Below, piece after piece: positions 1 to 5,517 of a DNA stretch of 5,517 bases. The notes under the pieces were generated by a model. That model did not search any database, had not been told where the DNA came from, and was given only the letters and a program-made list of their open reading frames with translations. The position numbers were made by a program, and so were the translations under genes. This DNA is from Rhodospirillales bacterium (GTDB lineage: Bacteria > Pseudomonadota > Alphaproteobacteria > Rhodospirillales > Casp-alpha2). The DNA lies in the NCBI GenBank assembly GCA_028282185.1, contig JANQIJ010000344.1:1-5517 (forward strand), read 5' to 3'. Each line of letters opens with the position of its first letter. The stretch's first letter is position 1.

Positions 1-291
1 GTTCAGCGGATGCCCGGCGGGGATCCGTCCGGCAACGGGCAACCGCGTGTCGCCCGCCGCGTCCAGATCGTCGTGATAGACGGCGTAACCGTCGACGGCG
101 CTGTTGTCATGGGGCGGCACCGCGCGGGCCGCGGCGATGTCCTCGGCCAGGACGCGGCCCAGCGCTTTTTGCAACGGCGCCATCTCCTGATCGACGACAC
201 AGCCGACCCGATCCCTCAAACCGTCCAGGGCCTCGGCCAATGGCATCAAACCGCCGGAAAACGCGAAGCAGTCGTCCTTAAGCTGCGCCAT
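1..291 (-). CDS. moeA: Molybdopterin molybdenumtransferase MoeA, N-terminal part (continues off the left edge)
   Basis: MoeA inserts molybdate into adenylylated molybdopterin in the cytoplasm, a late step in molybdenum-cofactor synthesis. Only the first 97 codons are present, roughly a quarter of a usual ~400-residue protein. The translation begins MAQLKDDCFAF, a start typical of proteobacterial MoeA. It continues with a helical stretch ending KALGRVLAEDI (residues 42-52) and then the family signature VPPHDNSAVDGYAV (58-71), which contains the conserved Asp-Asn-Ser and Asp-Gly-Tyr. The reading frame is open to the edge. The ATG at 291-289 lies inside the end of mobB, giving a 14-base overlap and suggesting translational coupling. 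Identity is confident; completeness cannot be judged. Confidence 0.93.
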   Translation of the reverse strand, partial: MAQLKDDCFAFSGGLMPLAEALDGLRDRVGCVVDQEMAPLQKALGRVLAEDIAAARAVPPHDNSAVDGYAVYHDDLDAAGDTRLPVAGRIPAGHPLN

Positions 292-829
292 GCGCCAGAC
301 CGCCCCCGGGTTTTGCGTCCCGCGGCCGGGCATCGGCCAGATTGCAGAACTGGAGAATGAAATCGGCCACGACCACAACGTCGTCAACATCGAGAACCGG
401 CACCATGACCGCGTCGACGGGACCGTCGCTGGCGACGGCAACGATCGTATCATCATCGGCGGCGATCAACGACTTGCCGACGGACGGGCGAAAGACTTCC
501 AGTTTGGCGTGACGGTGGCGCTTGAACCCCTCGATCAGGATCAAATCGACCGGGGCCATGCGGGCGATCAGCGCGTCCATGTCCGGCTCCGGCTCGTCCC
601 GAAGTTCCCGTTGCAGGGCCCAGCGCTTGCCCGAGGTCAACATGACCTCCGTCGCGCCGGACATCCGGTGTTCATAGGAGTCCTTGCCCTTTTGATCGAT
701 ATCGAAGTTGTGGTGGGTATGCTTCATGGTCGACACGCTGTAACCGCGCCGCGTCAACTCAGGGATCAAACGGACCAACAGCGTCGTTTTGCCGCTGCCG
801 CTCCAACCGACCAAGCCGAAAACCTTCAT
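278..829 (-). CDS. mobB: Molybdopterin-guanine dinucleotide biosynthesis adaptor protein MobB
   Basis: MobB is a small GTP-binding P-loop protein that assists MobA in attaching GMP to the molybdenum cofactor, forming the MGD cofactor of DMSO-reductase-family enzymes. The 183-residue product starts MKVFGLVGW and has a Walker A loop GWSGSGKT at residues 8-15. The MobB-type motif KHTHHNFDIDQKGKDS is at 36-51, HRMSGA at 54-59, and a Walker B-like stretch VDLILIEGFKRHRH at 94-107. The frame stays open upstream to 931, but this ATG sits directly at the family's conserved N-terminus, so the upstream residues are not included. The Shine-Dalgarno is weak (CGGA about 8 bases upstream). The C-terminal ~20 residues are low-complexity and overlap moeA. 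The gene follows pgsA after a 141-base gap and is presumably cotranscribed with moeA. Confidence 0.95.
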   Translation of the reverse strand: MKVFGLVGWSGSGKTTLLVRLIPELTRRGYSVSTMKHTHHNFDIDQKGKDSYEHRMSGATEVMLTSGKRWALQRELRDEPEPDMDALIARMAPVDLILIEGFKRHRHAKLEVFRPSVGKSLIAADDDTIVAVASDGPVDAVMVPVLDVDDVVVVADFILQFCNLADARPRDAKPGGGLAHGAA

Positions 830-970
830 CACGTCATCCGATAATCGCCCGGCTGCAAAACATGCAGGCCGTCGTACATTCGCCCGGTTTCCTGCCGGGG
901 CAGTCCTGCGGACATTCAAACAGACATCCAATCGGGCAGGGCGTTGATATTGGGCGCAACGGCGTAAAAA

Positions 971-1642
971 TCAACGGTTTTCCGCACGGCCCGCCGGCGC
1001 CGTTGGAGATTGCCCCCCCTGCCTGGGATCGTCCGCGTTCGCCGCCGGCGCCTGGGGCGCCGCCACCCGGACCTCGTCCTCCCCTTGAATATGACGCAAC
1101 CCGGCGGTCAGGTAGTCGAACCCGGTGATCAGGGTCAACAGGGCCGCGATCCACAATCCGTAAAGGCCGACCTCGGTCGTTGTCAAAGGGCCGAAATCGG
1201 GTCCCGCAGGGCCGACGATCAGGAACCCCAGAGCCAGAATTTGCACCGTCGTTTTCCATTTCGCCAGGACACTGACCGGCATGCGCACATGCGCCCCCGC
1301 CAAGAATTCACGCAGGCCCGAAACCAGTATCTCGCGGCACAGGATGACCGCCGCCGGCAATACATGCACGCCGCCGAACCGATCGACGCCTACCAGGGTG
1401 AGCAGCAAGGCGGCGATCAGCAATTTGTCGGCAATCGGGTCCATGAACCGACCGAGGGACGATTGCTGTTGCCAGGCACGGGCCAGGTAGCCGTCGAAAA
1501 AATCGGTGATCGCCGCATAGGTATAGACGGAAAACGCCAACCAGTTGCCGAGCGGCGCATCGACGAACAACATCAGGCAGACGACGATGGGGATCGCCAC
1601 GATGCGTGACAGGGTCAGCAGATTGGGCAACTGGGTCAACAA
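971..1642 (-). CDS. pgsA: CDP-diacylglycerol--glycerol-3-phosphate 3-phosphatidyltransferase (phosphatidylglycerophosphate synthase)
   Basis: This inner-membrane enzyme transfers a phosphatidyl group from CDP-diacylglycerol to glycerol-3-phosphate, the committed step to phosphatidylglycerol and cardiolipin. The 223-residue protein carries the complete CDP-alcohol phosphatidyltransferase signature at residues 47-72: D47, D50-G51, A54-R55, G64, D68 and D72, with the expected spacing. Segments REILVSGLREF (103-113) and KWKTTVQILALG (128-139) are specific to PgsA within the family. Several hydrophobic helices are visible, at about 5-27, 31-46, 74-86, 94-108 and 131-144, plus one near the C-terminus. 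Residues 186-223 form a polar, Ala/Pro/Gln-rich tail longer than usual. The start is TTG, chosen because a strong Shine-Dalgarno precedes it and the protein begins at the normal family N-terminus. It lies 71 bases downstream of uvrC, a common proteobacterial pairing. The tail contains a run of seven G (1019-1013). Confidence 0.95.
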   Translation of the reverse strand: MLTQLPNLLTLSRIVAIPIVVCLMLFVDAPLGNWLAFSVYTYAAITDFFDGYLARAWQQQSSLGRFMDPIADKLLIAALLLTLVGVDRFGGVHVLPAAVILCREILVSGLREFLAGAHVRMPVSVLAKWKTTVQILALGFLIVGPAGPDFGPLTTTEVGLYGLWIAALLTLITGFDYLTAGLRHIQGEDEVRVAAPQAPAANADDPRQGGQSPTAPAGRAENR

Positions 1643-1649
1643 GGGAAGG

Positions 1650-1656
1650 CTCCTCC
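1650..1656 (-). promoter_or_regulatory. Shine-Dalgarno of pgsA supporting a TTG start
   Basis: GGAGGAG on the minus strand lies 7 bases before the TTG at 1642-1640, and 10 bases before a second, adjacent in-frame TTG. No ATG or GTG lies at the family N-terminus. This site therefore argues for TTG initiation. Confidence 0.75.
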
Positions 1657-1713
1657 GGCGCCGGTCGGGGGTCGATCACGGGACGGGGGCGCCGGCGGGC
1701 GCATTCAACCACA

Positions 1714-3654
1714 TCAGTCGTCGGGATGAAACCAGTCATAGATTTTTCGGGCCATGGAGGTGGAAATGCCGTCGACCGCGGCCAAATCCTCGGGCCGCGC
1801 CTCCTCGACCGCCTTGGCATGGCCGAAATGGTGCAGCAGCGCCTTCTTGCGCCGGGCGCCGATTCCCGGCACGGCATCCAGGCTGGACAGCTGCATGGTC
1901 TTCGCCCGGCGTCCGCGATGCGCGCCGATGACGAAGCGGTGGGCCTCGTCGCGCAAGCGCTGCAGGAAATAAAGCACGGGGTCCTGCGGCTTGAGCATCA
2001 GGGCGTTGCGACCGGTCATGAAAATCCGCTCCCGCCCGGCGTTTCGATCCGGTCCCTTGGCGATGGCCGCCAGGGCGACGTCATCGACCCCCAAATCGGC
2101 GAAGACCTCTTGGGCGATGCCCAACTGGCCCTTGCCGCCGTCGATCAGCACCAGATCGGGCCATTGGCCATTGCTTCGGTCAGGGTCTTCCTTGAGCGCC
2201 CGGGCGAACCGGCGGGTCAGTACCTCGCGCATCATCGCGTAGTCGTCACCAGGCGCGAACCCGCCGCTGTCCGGCGGGCCGCCAGCGGCGCCCTTTATAT
2301 TGAACTTCCGATAGGCGTTCTTCTGAAATCCATCCGGTCCGGCGACAATCATCGCGCCGACCGCCTTGGTGCCGCCGACGTGAGAGTTGTCATAGACTTC
2401 GATCCGCTCGGGCGGCGCTGCCAGGCCCAGGACATCGGCCAGTCCGTCGAGCAGCCGCCGCTGCGTCGCGCTTTCCGTCAACCGCCGGGCCAGGGCCTCG
2501 CGCGCGTTGGCCATGGCATGGGCCACAGCCTTGCGCCGGTCGCCACGCCGCGGCACGGAAACCGATATCTTGCGCTCGGCGCGCACCGACAGAGCCTGAA
2601 CGATCAGGTCGTGATTGGGCAGGGCGTGGCTCAGGAACAGTGCCTTGGGCGGCGGGGTGCGAGTATAGAACTGGCCGACGAAAGCTTCCATGACCTCTTC
2701 CAGGCCATCGTCCGGCCCGTGGCTCGGGAAATAGGCGCGGTTGCCGTAATTGGCCCCGGTGCGGAAAAAGAACACCTGCACACAGGTCTGGCCGCCGTCA
2801 CGATGGGCGGCGATCACGTCTGCGTCGCCGATGCCGCGCATATTGATGTCCTGATGGGCCTGGATCCGGGTCAAGGCCTGGATCCGGTCCCGGTACTGAG
2901 CCGCGACTTCGAACTCCAGAGCGTCAGAGGCCGCCTGCATCCGCGCCGAAAACTCCTGTTGCACGGCCTGACTGTCGCCCGTCAAAAAGGCCCGCGCCTG
3001 TTCGACCAATTCGCCGTATCCGTCTTGGTCGATGCGGTCGACGCATGGCGCGGAACAGCGTTTGATTTGATACAGCAAGCAGGGCCGCGTGCGCCCGGCG
3101 AAGACATGGTCCGAGCAGGACCGCAACAAAAAAGCGCGTTGCAGGATGTTCAGGGTATCGTTGACCGCCCAGACCGAGGCAAACGGGCCGAAATAATCCC
3201 CCGACCGGCTTTTGGCGCCCCGATACTTGACGATCTGCGGGTAGTCATGGTCGCCGGTCACCAGGATATATGGAAACGACTTGTCGTCGCGCAGCAGGAT
3301 GTTGTAGCGCGGCGCAAAGCGCTTGATCAGGTTCGATTCCAGCAACAGAGCTTCGGCCTCGGTCGCGGTGGTCACGAACTCCATGCCGGCGGTCAAGGCG
3401 ATCATCCGGCGGATGCGGATCGATTGGCGATCCGGATGGATATAGGCGGCGACGCGTTTCCGCAAATCCTTGGCCTTGCCGACATAAAGCACCGACCCGT
3501 CAGCCGCGATCATCCGGTAAACCCCGGGCGACCCCGGCAGGGTCTTGAGGTAACGCTCGATAACCGGGACGCCTTTCGCCGCCGCGTCCGCCGCAGATGA
3601 CGATGCCTCCTTCTCGGGCGGCACGGGGCCGTCTGATGGTCCTCCAGCGGGCAT
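1714..3654 (-). CDS. uvrC: Excinuclease ABC subunit C (UvrC)
   Basis: UvrC is the nuclease of nucleotide excision repair; it is recruited by UvrB and cuts on both sides of a lesion. With the ATG at 3654 the protein has 646 residues. The N-terminal GIY-YIG domain, which makes the 3' cut, shows GVY (44-46), YVGKAKDLRKR (57-67) and E106. Four cysteines at 180, 192, 200 and 204 match the spacing of the reported UvrC iron-sulfur ligands. A UVR (UvrB-binding) motif lies at about 232-262. The RNase H-like domain for the 5' cut has D422 (in YDNSH), D505 (in DGGKGQ) and H572. A helix-hairpin-helix region follows at about 590-646. The N-terminus has ~35 extra residues relative to E. coli UvrC. The frame is open to a TTG at 3720, but the ATG with GGAG just upstream is preferred. 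All catalytic residues are present. Confidence 0.96.
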   Translation of the reverse strand: MPAGGPSDGPVPPEKEASSSAADAAAKGVPVIERYLKTLPGSPGVYRMIAADGSVLYVGKAKDLRKRVAAYIHPDRQSIRIRRMIALTAGMEFVTTATEAEALLLESNLIKRFAPRYNILLRDDKSFPYILVTGDHDYPQIVKYRGAKSRSGDYFGPFASVWAVNDTLNILQRAFLLRSCSDHVFAGRTRPCLLYQIKRCSAPCVDRIDQDGYGELVEQARAFLTGDSQAVQQEFSARMQAASDALEFEVAAQYRDRIQALTRIQAHQDINMRGIGDADVIAAHRDGGQTCVQVFFFRTGANYGNRAYFPSHGPDDGLEEVMEAFVGQFYTRTPPPKALFLSHALPNHDLIVQALSVRAERKISVSVPRRGDRRKAVAHAMANAREALARRLTESATQRRLLDGLADVLGLAAPPERIEVYDNSHVGGTKAVGAMIVAGPDGFQKNAYRKFNIKGAAGGPPDSGGFAPGDDYAMMREVLTRRFARALKEDPDRSNGQWPDLVLIDGGKGQLGIAQEVFADLGVDDVALAAIAKGPDRNAGRERIFMTGRNALMLKPQDPVLYFLQRLRDEAHRFVIGAHRGRRAKTMQLSSLDAVPGIGARRKKALLHHFGHAKAVEEARPEDLAAVDGISTSMARKIYDWFHPDD

Positions 3655-3657
3655 TAT

Positions 3658-3661
3658 CTCC
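3658..3661 (-). promoter_or_regulatory. Putative ribosome binding site of uvrC
   Basis: GGAG on the minus strand ends 3 bases before the ATG at 3654. The spacing is short, but this is the best match near any candidate start. It supports the ATG over the in-frame TTG at 3720, although an internal GTG near codon 29 or 31 cannot be excluded. Confidence 0.45.
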
Positions 3662-3786
3662 GTCGGCCTCGGCTGCGTCGTCCCCGGAAAATCCGATCCC
3701 AATCGGCCGGAGCGAAGCAAAACCGAATGGAATCAAAACTATAACGAAAGCCATAGTTAATGTGGATTTTTAGCAAAATCCAACTA

Positions 3787-3803
3787 TCCACGACTCCTGT
3801 GGA
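3787..3803. repeat. Short inverted repeat TCCAC-N7-GTGGA
   Basis: Two perfect 5-base arms (3787-3791 and 3799-3803) are separated by 7 bases. Each arm sits inside a 9-mer matching 7 of 9 positions of the DnaA-box consensus TTATNCACA: CTATCCACG at 3784-3792 directly, and 3798-3806 on the other strand. It could equally be a regulator-binding site. Function is inferred only. Confidence 0.4.
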
Positions 3804-3896
3804 CAGAGCTGTTGAAAAACCGGCGAAAAAACCGCTCCGCCCACAAAACCCTTACCGTCGTGGACTTTGCCTAATTATTGGGCAATTCATTAAATA

Positions 3897-3920
3897 TTTG
3901 AAATATATAGATAATTCAAA
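3897..3920. repeat. AT-rich inverted repeat TTTGAA-N12-TTCAAA
   Basis: Perfect 6-base arms (3897-3902 and 3915-3920) flank a 12-base loop made only of A/T plus one G. It lies in the most AT-rich part of the gap. In such biased sequence it may be chance. There is no T-tract or GC stem, so it is not a classical terminator. Confidence 0.3.
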
Positions 3921-4069
3921 GATGGAATGCAACGCGCCAATGATCGTAAAATATTAGCAACGGCCAAGAAACAATTCGGCAAACGCCGCCCTGCCTGTGC
4001 ACAACTCGCCCTCGGCAGAGCGTCATCGCCGCGATTTCAAAGACTTAGCATCAGATGGGCAACGCCGCC

Positions 4070-4504
4070 TCAAATCGGGCTGGAGAACCGCTCGATCTCG
4101 ACACCGACGCTTTCTGCATGCTCGAGTATATCCAACTTTTCCACCCGCACGCGGGCCGAGCGCACCCGCGGGTCCTTGAGGCACATGGCGGCGATATCTT
4201 CGGCCAGGGTTTCAACCAAATTGACATGGCCACGGCCGACGATGGCGCGGACACCGTTGGTGATTTCCTCGTAGCAGACGACTTGCGAAATCTCGTCCTC
4301 CGGCGGCAGCCCCTGTTCACGCACCGCCAGGTCGACATTCAAGCGCAGGCGTTGCGGGCCGGTCTTCTCATGGGTGTGGATTCCAATATTCGCCATCAGC
4401 ACCAGATTCCGGACGAAGACGTGCCGAATTGCTTCCCGGGCATCGGCGATCCGCGTCCCCGAGACGCGGTCGGCCCTTGAAACTTTATAGCTGTTTGCGG
4501 TCAT
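4070..4504 (-). CDS. folB: Dihydroneopterin aldolase (FolB)
   Basis: FolB converts 7,8-dihydroneopterin to 6-hydroxymethyl-7,8-dihydropterin and glycolaldehyde in folate synthesis; many members also epimerise it to dihydromonapterin. The 144-residue protein has an extension of ~28 residues before the family core, which begins VFVRNLVLMANIGIH (29-43). Conserved positions are visible: E46 in the substrate-binding HTHEKTGPQR segment, Y78 in VCYEEI, E98 in LVETLAE, and K123 in RVEKLD, the usual catalytic lysine position. The sequence ends with the typical ESVGVEIER strand (131-139). The ATG at 4504 has a G-rich GGGGAG only one base upstream, so the start is less certain than the identity. The gene follows the pteridine-reductase-like gene after 54 bases, in the same direction, so a pterin operon is likely. 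Confidence 0.93.
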   Translation of the reverse strand: MTANSYKVSRADRVSGTRIADAREAIRHVFVRNLVLMANIGIHTHEKTGPQRLRLNVDLAVREQGLPPEDEISQVVCYEEITNGVRAIVGRGHVNLVETLAEDIAAMCLKDPRVRSARVRVEKLDILEHAESVGVEIERFSSPI

Positions 4505-4558
4505 GCTCCCCGTCCGGTTTGTTGTCGTCGTCTGGCGCGGCTTCTTCGCGATCCGAGC

Positions 4559-5326
4559 TCAAGCGCCCTCGATATCATCGATGAAGCCCAGACCCATGTG
4601 CTGACCGCTGTCCAAGGCGATCATCTGCCCTGTCATCGACGGCGCGTCAAGGATGAAACGCAGGCAGCGGCAAATCTCCCCGGGTTCGACGGGCCGGCCA
4701 AGCGGCGTGCTGCGCCATTGCCGGGCGAACTGATTATCGCTTTGGCGCGGGCTGGGCAGGGTTGGCCCGGGGCCGATCGCATTGACCCGAACCGCAGGCG
4801 CCAGGGCGCGGGCAAGCATCTGAGTGAGCCCCCAAAGACCGTATTTCGACAAAGTATAGGAGGTATACGCGCCGCTCAGGTTCCAAACCCGTTGGTCGAG
4901 AATATTGACAATCACCCCCTCCCGCCCGTCCGGCAGGTCCCGCGCCACAGCCTGGCTGAGAAACAACGGCGCTTTCAAGTTGATTGACAGGTGCGAATCC
5001 AGGGAGGCCGGGGTCACGGTCTCCGGGACGTCATGCTCGAACAAAGAGGCATTGTTGACCAGGCAGGTGACCGGACCGAGCGCCGCCGCCGCCCGCGGCA
5101 CAAGGTCCGCCACCGCGTCCGGATCGGCCAGGTCCGCCGCCACGACCGCGGCCTGGCCGCCCGCCTGGCGAACCGCCTGGGCCGTTTCCTCGGCGGCATC
5201 GGCGGACGCATGGCAATGGACGGCGACCCGCCAACCGGCCGCCGCCAGGTCTTCGGCCAGGGCCCGGCCGATGCGTCGGGCAGCACCGGTGATCAATACC
5301 GTTTCGGGTGGTGTCGTTGATGCCAT
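4559..5326 (-). CDS. Short-chain dehydrogenase/reductase, pteridine reductase (PTR1/FolM)-like
   Basis: This is a 255-residue Rossmann-fold oxidoreductase, probably NADPH-dependent. The cofactor motif TGAARRIG is at 13-20; the Arg-rich TGxxxRxG form is typical of pteridine reductases. D65-L66 and NNAS (91-94) are the usual cofactor-side motifs. The active site has Y157 and K161 (YTLSK). Thirteen residues before the tyrosine, where classical SDRs have Ser, there is D144 (in NILDQR). This Asp-Tyr-Lys set with the same spacing is characteristic of PTR1 and FolM enzymes, which reduce dihydropterins. The C-terminus TGQMIALDSGQHM (232-244) is also typical. The ATG at 5326 is preferred over upstream in-frame starts because it lies at the family N-terminus and has a good Shine-Dalgarno. 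Adjacency to folB supports a pterin substrate. The exact substrate (dihydromonapterin, dihydrofolate or other) is inferred; a general SDR function remains possible. Confidence 0.88.
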   Translation of the reverse strand: MASTTPPETVLITGAARRIGRALAEDLAAAGWRVAVHCHASADAAEETAQAVRQAGGQAAVVAADLADPDAVADLVPRAAAALGPVTCLVNNASLFEHDVPETVTPASLDSHLSINLKAPLFLSQAVARDLPDGREGVIVNILDQRVWNLSGAYTSYTLSKYGLWGLTQMLARALAPAVRVNAIGPGPTLPSPRQSDNQFARQWRSTPLGRPVEPGEICRCLRFILDAPSMTGQMIALDSGQHMGLGFIDDIEGA

Positions 5327-5332
5327 CACATA

Positions 5333-5337
5333 TCCTC
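5333..5337 (-). promoter_or_regulatory. Shine-Dalgarno of the SDR gene
   Basis: GAGGA on the minus strand lies 6 bases before the ATG at 5326-5324. It decides this start over the upstream in-frame candidates reaching 5371, which lack family-like sequence. Confidence 0.65.
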
Positions 5338-5404
5338 GGCGCAAACCCTGGGTACCTTCGGCCGGGCGCACGGCGGACCGCCCAATGCTTGGAACGGGCG
5401 CCGA

Positions 5405-5517
5405 TCAGAACAAGCGTCCCGCCAGTTGTCCCGACAAGCCGGCACCCTGCGCCGCCAAATACCCAGCATACATGATCAGAATTGCCATCCCGGCCCGGCG
5501 GCCGACCGGCATTCGAC
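5405..5517 (-). CDS. C-terminal end of an unidentified, probably membrane, protein (cut by right edge)
   Basis: One minus-strand frame is open from the window edge to a TGA at 5407-5405, giving 36 residues. The translation contains basic PVGRRAG, then a hydrophobic stretch AILIMYAGYLAAQG long enough for most of a membrane helix, and ends GQLAGRLF. A basic cap followed by a final helix with YxxYLA resembles the C-terminus of sodium/calcium exchanger-type transporters, but this is far too little for a family call. It lies 78 bases upstream of the SDR gene on the same strand. The other two minus frames read as unlikely protein. Whether it is a real gene end is moderately supported; its function is unknown. 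Confidence 0.5.
   Translation of the reverse strand, partial: RMPVGRRAGMAILIMYAGYLAAQGAGLSGQLAGRLF

Larger units (their letters stand above)
3655..4069. other. Non-coding uvrC-folB intergenic region with AT-rich core
   Basis: This is the only gap over 300 bases. The part next to uvrC (to about 3720) keeps the GC-rich composition of the window. The centre is AT-rich: I count 9 G/C in the 50 bases 3871-3920 and 25 in the 90 bases 3871-3960. GTGGA or TCCAC occurs at 3762-3766, 3787-3791, 3799-3803 and 3860-3864, and the palindrome TGTGCACA at 3996-4003. A lone -10-like TATAGT reads toward uvrC at 3743-3738, but I see no good -35 at 16-18 bases. The region must contain uvrC expression signals, since folB ends at its right edge. 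No convincing rho-independent terminator for folB and no RNA gene is recognisable. Confidence 0.7.

Noticed and set aside
290..844. A 184-codon plus-strand frame opposite mobB
   Set aside because: It mirrors mobB codon bias and has no recognisable motif. The minus strand holds full MobB signatures.
883..899. CCCGG-N7-CCGGG hairpin in the pgsA-mobB spacer, considered as a terminator
   Set aside because: The stem is only 5 bp and no T-tract follows on either strand.
829..915. 28-codon ORF whose end (LHVLQPGDYRM) faintly recalls the N-terminus of HutD/Ves-type proteins
   Set aside because: The resemblance is about ten residues from memory. The frame stops before the diagnostic motif and there is no ribosome binding site.
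834..1259. A 141-codon minus-strand frame overlapping pgsA
   Set aside because: Most of it is an out-of-frame shadow of pgsA with Arg/Pro/Gly-rich composition. Only its cysteine-rich end is mentioned, as a finding, and it is not called as a gene.
1606..3600. A 664-codon open frame on the plus strand opposite uvrC
   Set aside because: It is the antisense of a clearly conserved uvrC in high-GC DNA, where opposite-strand frames stay open by codon bias. The translation is rich in His, Arg, Gln and Gly and shows no family motif.
3908..3915. TAGATAAT as a plus-strand promoter -10
   Set aside because: There is no -35 of quality at 16-18 bases and no plus-strand gene downstream to serve. It is expected by chance in such AT-rich sequence.
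3760..3957. A 65-codon plus-strand ORF in the uvrC-folB gap
   Set aside because: It runs through the DnaA-box-like motifs and AT-rich core, has no Shine-Dalgarno (upstream is AAGCCATAGTTA), and its codon use is unlike the neighbouring genes. It is probably chance.

Overview
This window looks like the chromosome of a GC-rich alphaproteobacterium, probably a Rhodospirillales-type lineage. That is inferred from protein style and gene neighbourhood, not from a search. All genes are on the minus strand, so transcription runs from high to low coordinates. No mobile element, CRISPR array, tRNA or rRNA is visible.

In transcription order: (1) 5517-5405, the last ~36 codons of a membrane-protein-like gene cut by the window edge. 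(2) 5326-4559, a short-chain dehydrogenase/reductase with the Asp-Tyr-Lys active site of pteridine reductases (PTR1/FolM type). (3) 4504-4070, folB, dihydroneopterin aldolase. (4) 4069-3655, a ~415-base non-coding gap whose centre is very AT-rich and holds a cluster of GTGGA/TCCAC motifs; it must serve uvrC expression and has some replication-origin-like character. (5) 3654-1714, uvrC, the nucleotide-excision-repair nuclease. (6) 1642-971, pgsA, phosphatidylglycerophosphate synthase, starting at TTG behind a strong Shine-Dalgarno. (7) 970-830, a 141-base gap with no convincing gene. (8) 829-278, mobB, the molybdopterin-guanine-dinucleotide adaptor GTPase. (9) 291-1, the N-terminal 97 codons of moeA, molybdenum insertase, overlapping mobB by 14 bases and leaving the window.

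There are two functional blocks. The upstream pair (reductase plus folB) acts on pterins: FolB works on dihydroneopterin in folate synthesis and the reductase probably reduces dihydropterins. The downstream block combines DNA repair (uvrC), anionic phospholipid synthesis (pgsA) and molybdenum-cofactor maturation (mobB, moeA). The uvrC-pgsA pairing is common in proteobacteria. The molybdenum genes follow pgsA, where related genomes, as I recall, often carry moaD/moaE.

Nothing here is clearly a new biological system. The parts most worth a second look are the AT-rich uvrC-folB gap and the seven-G run in the pgsA tail, where a -1 shift would open a cysteine-rich extension reaching almost to mobB.
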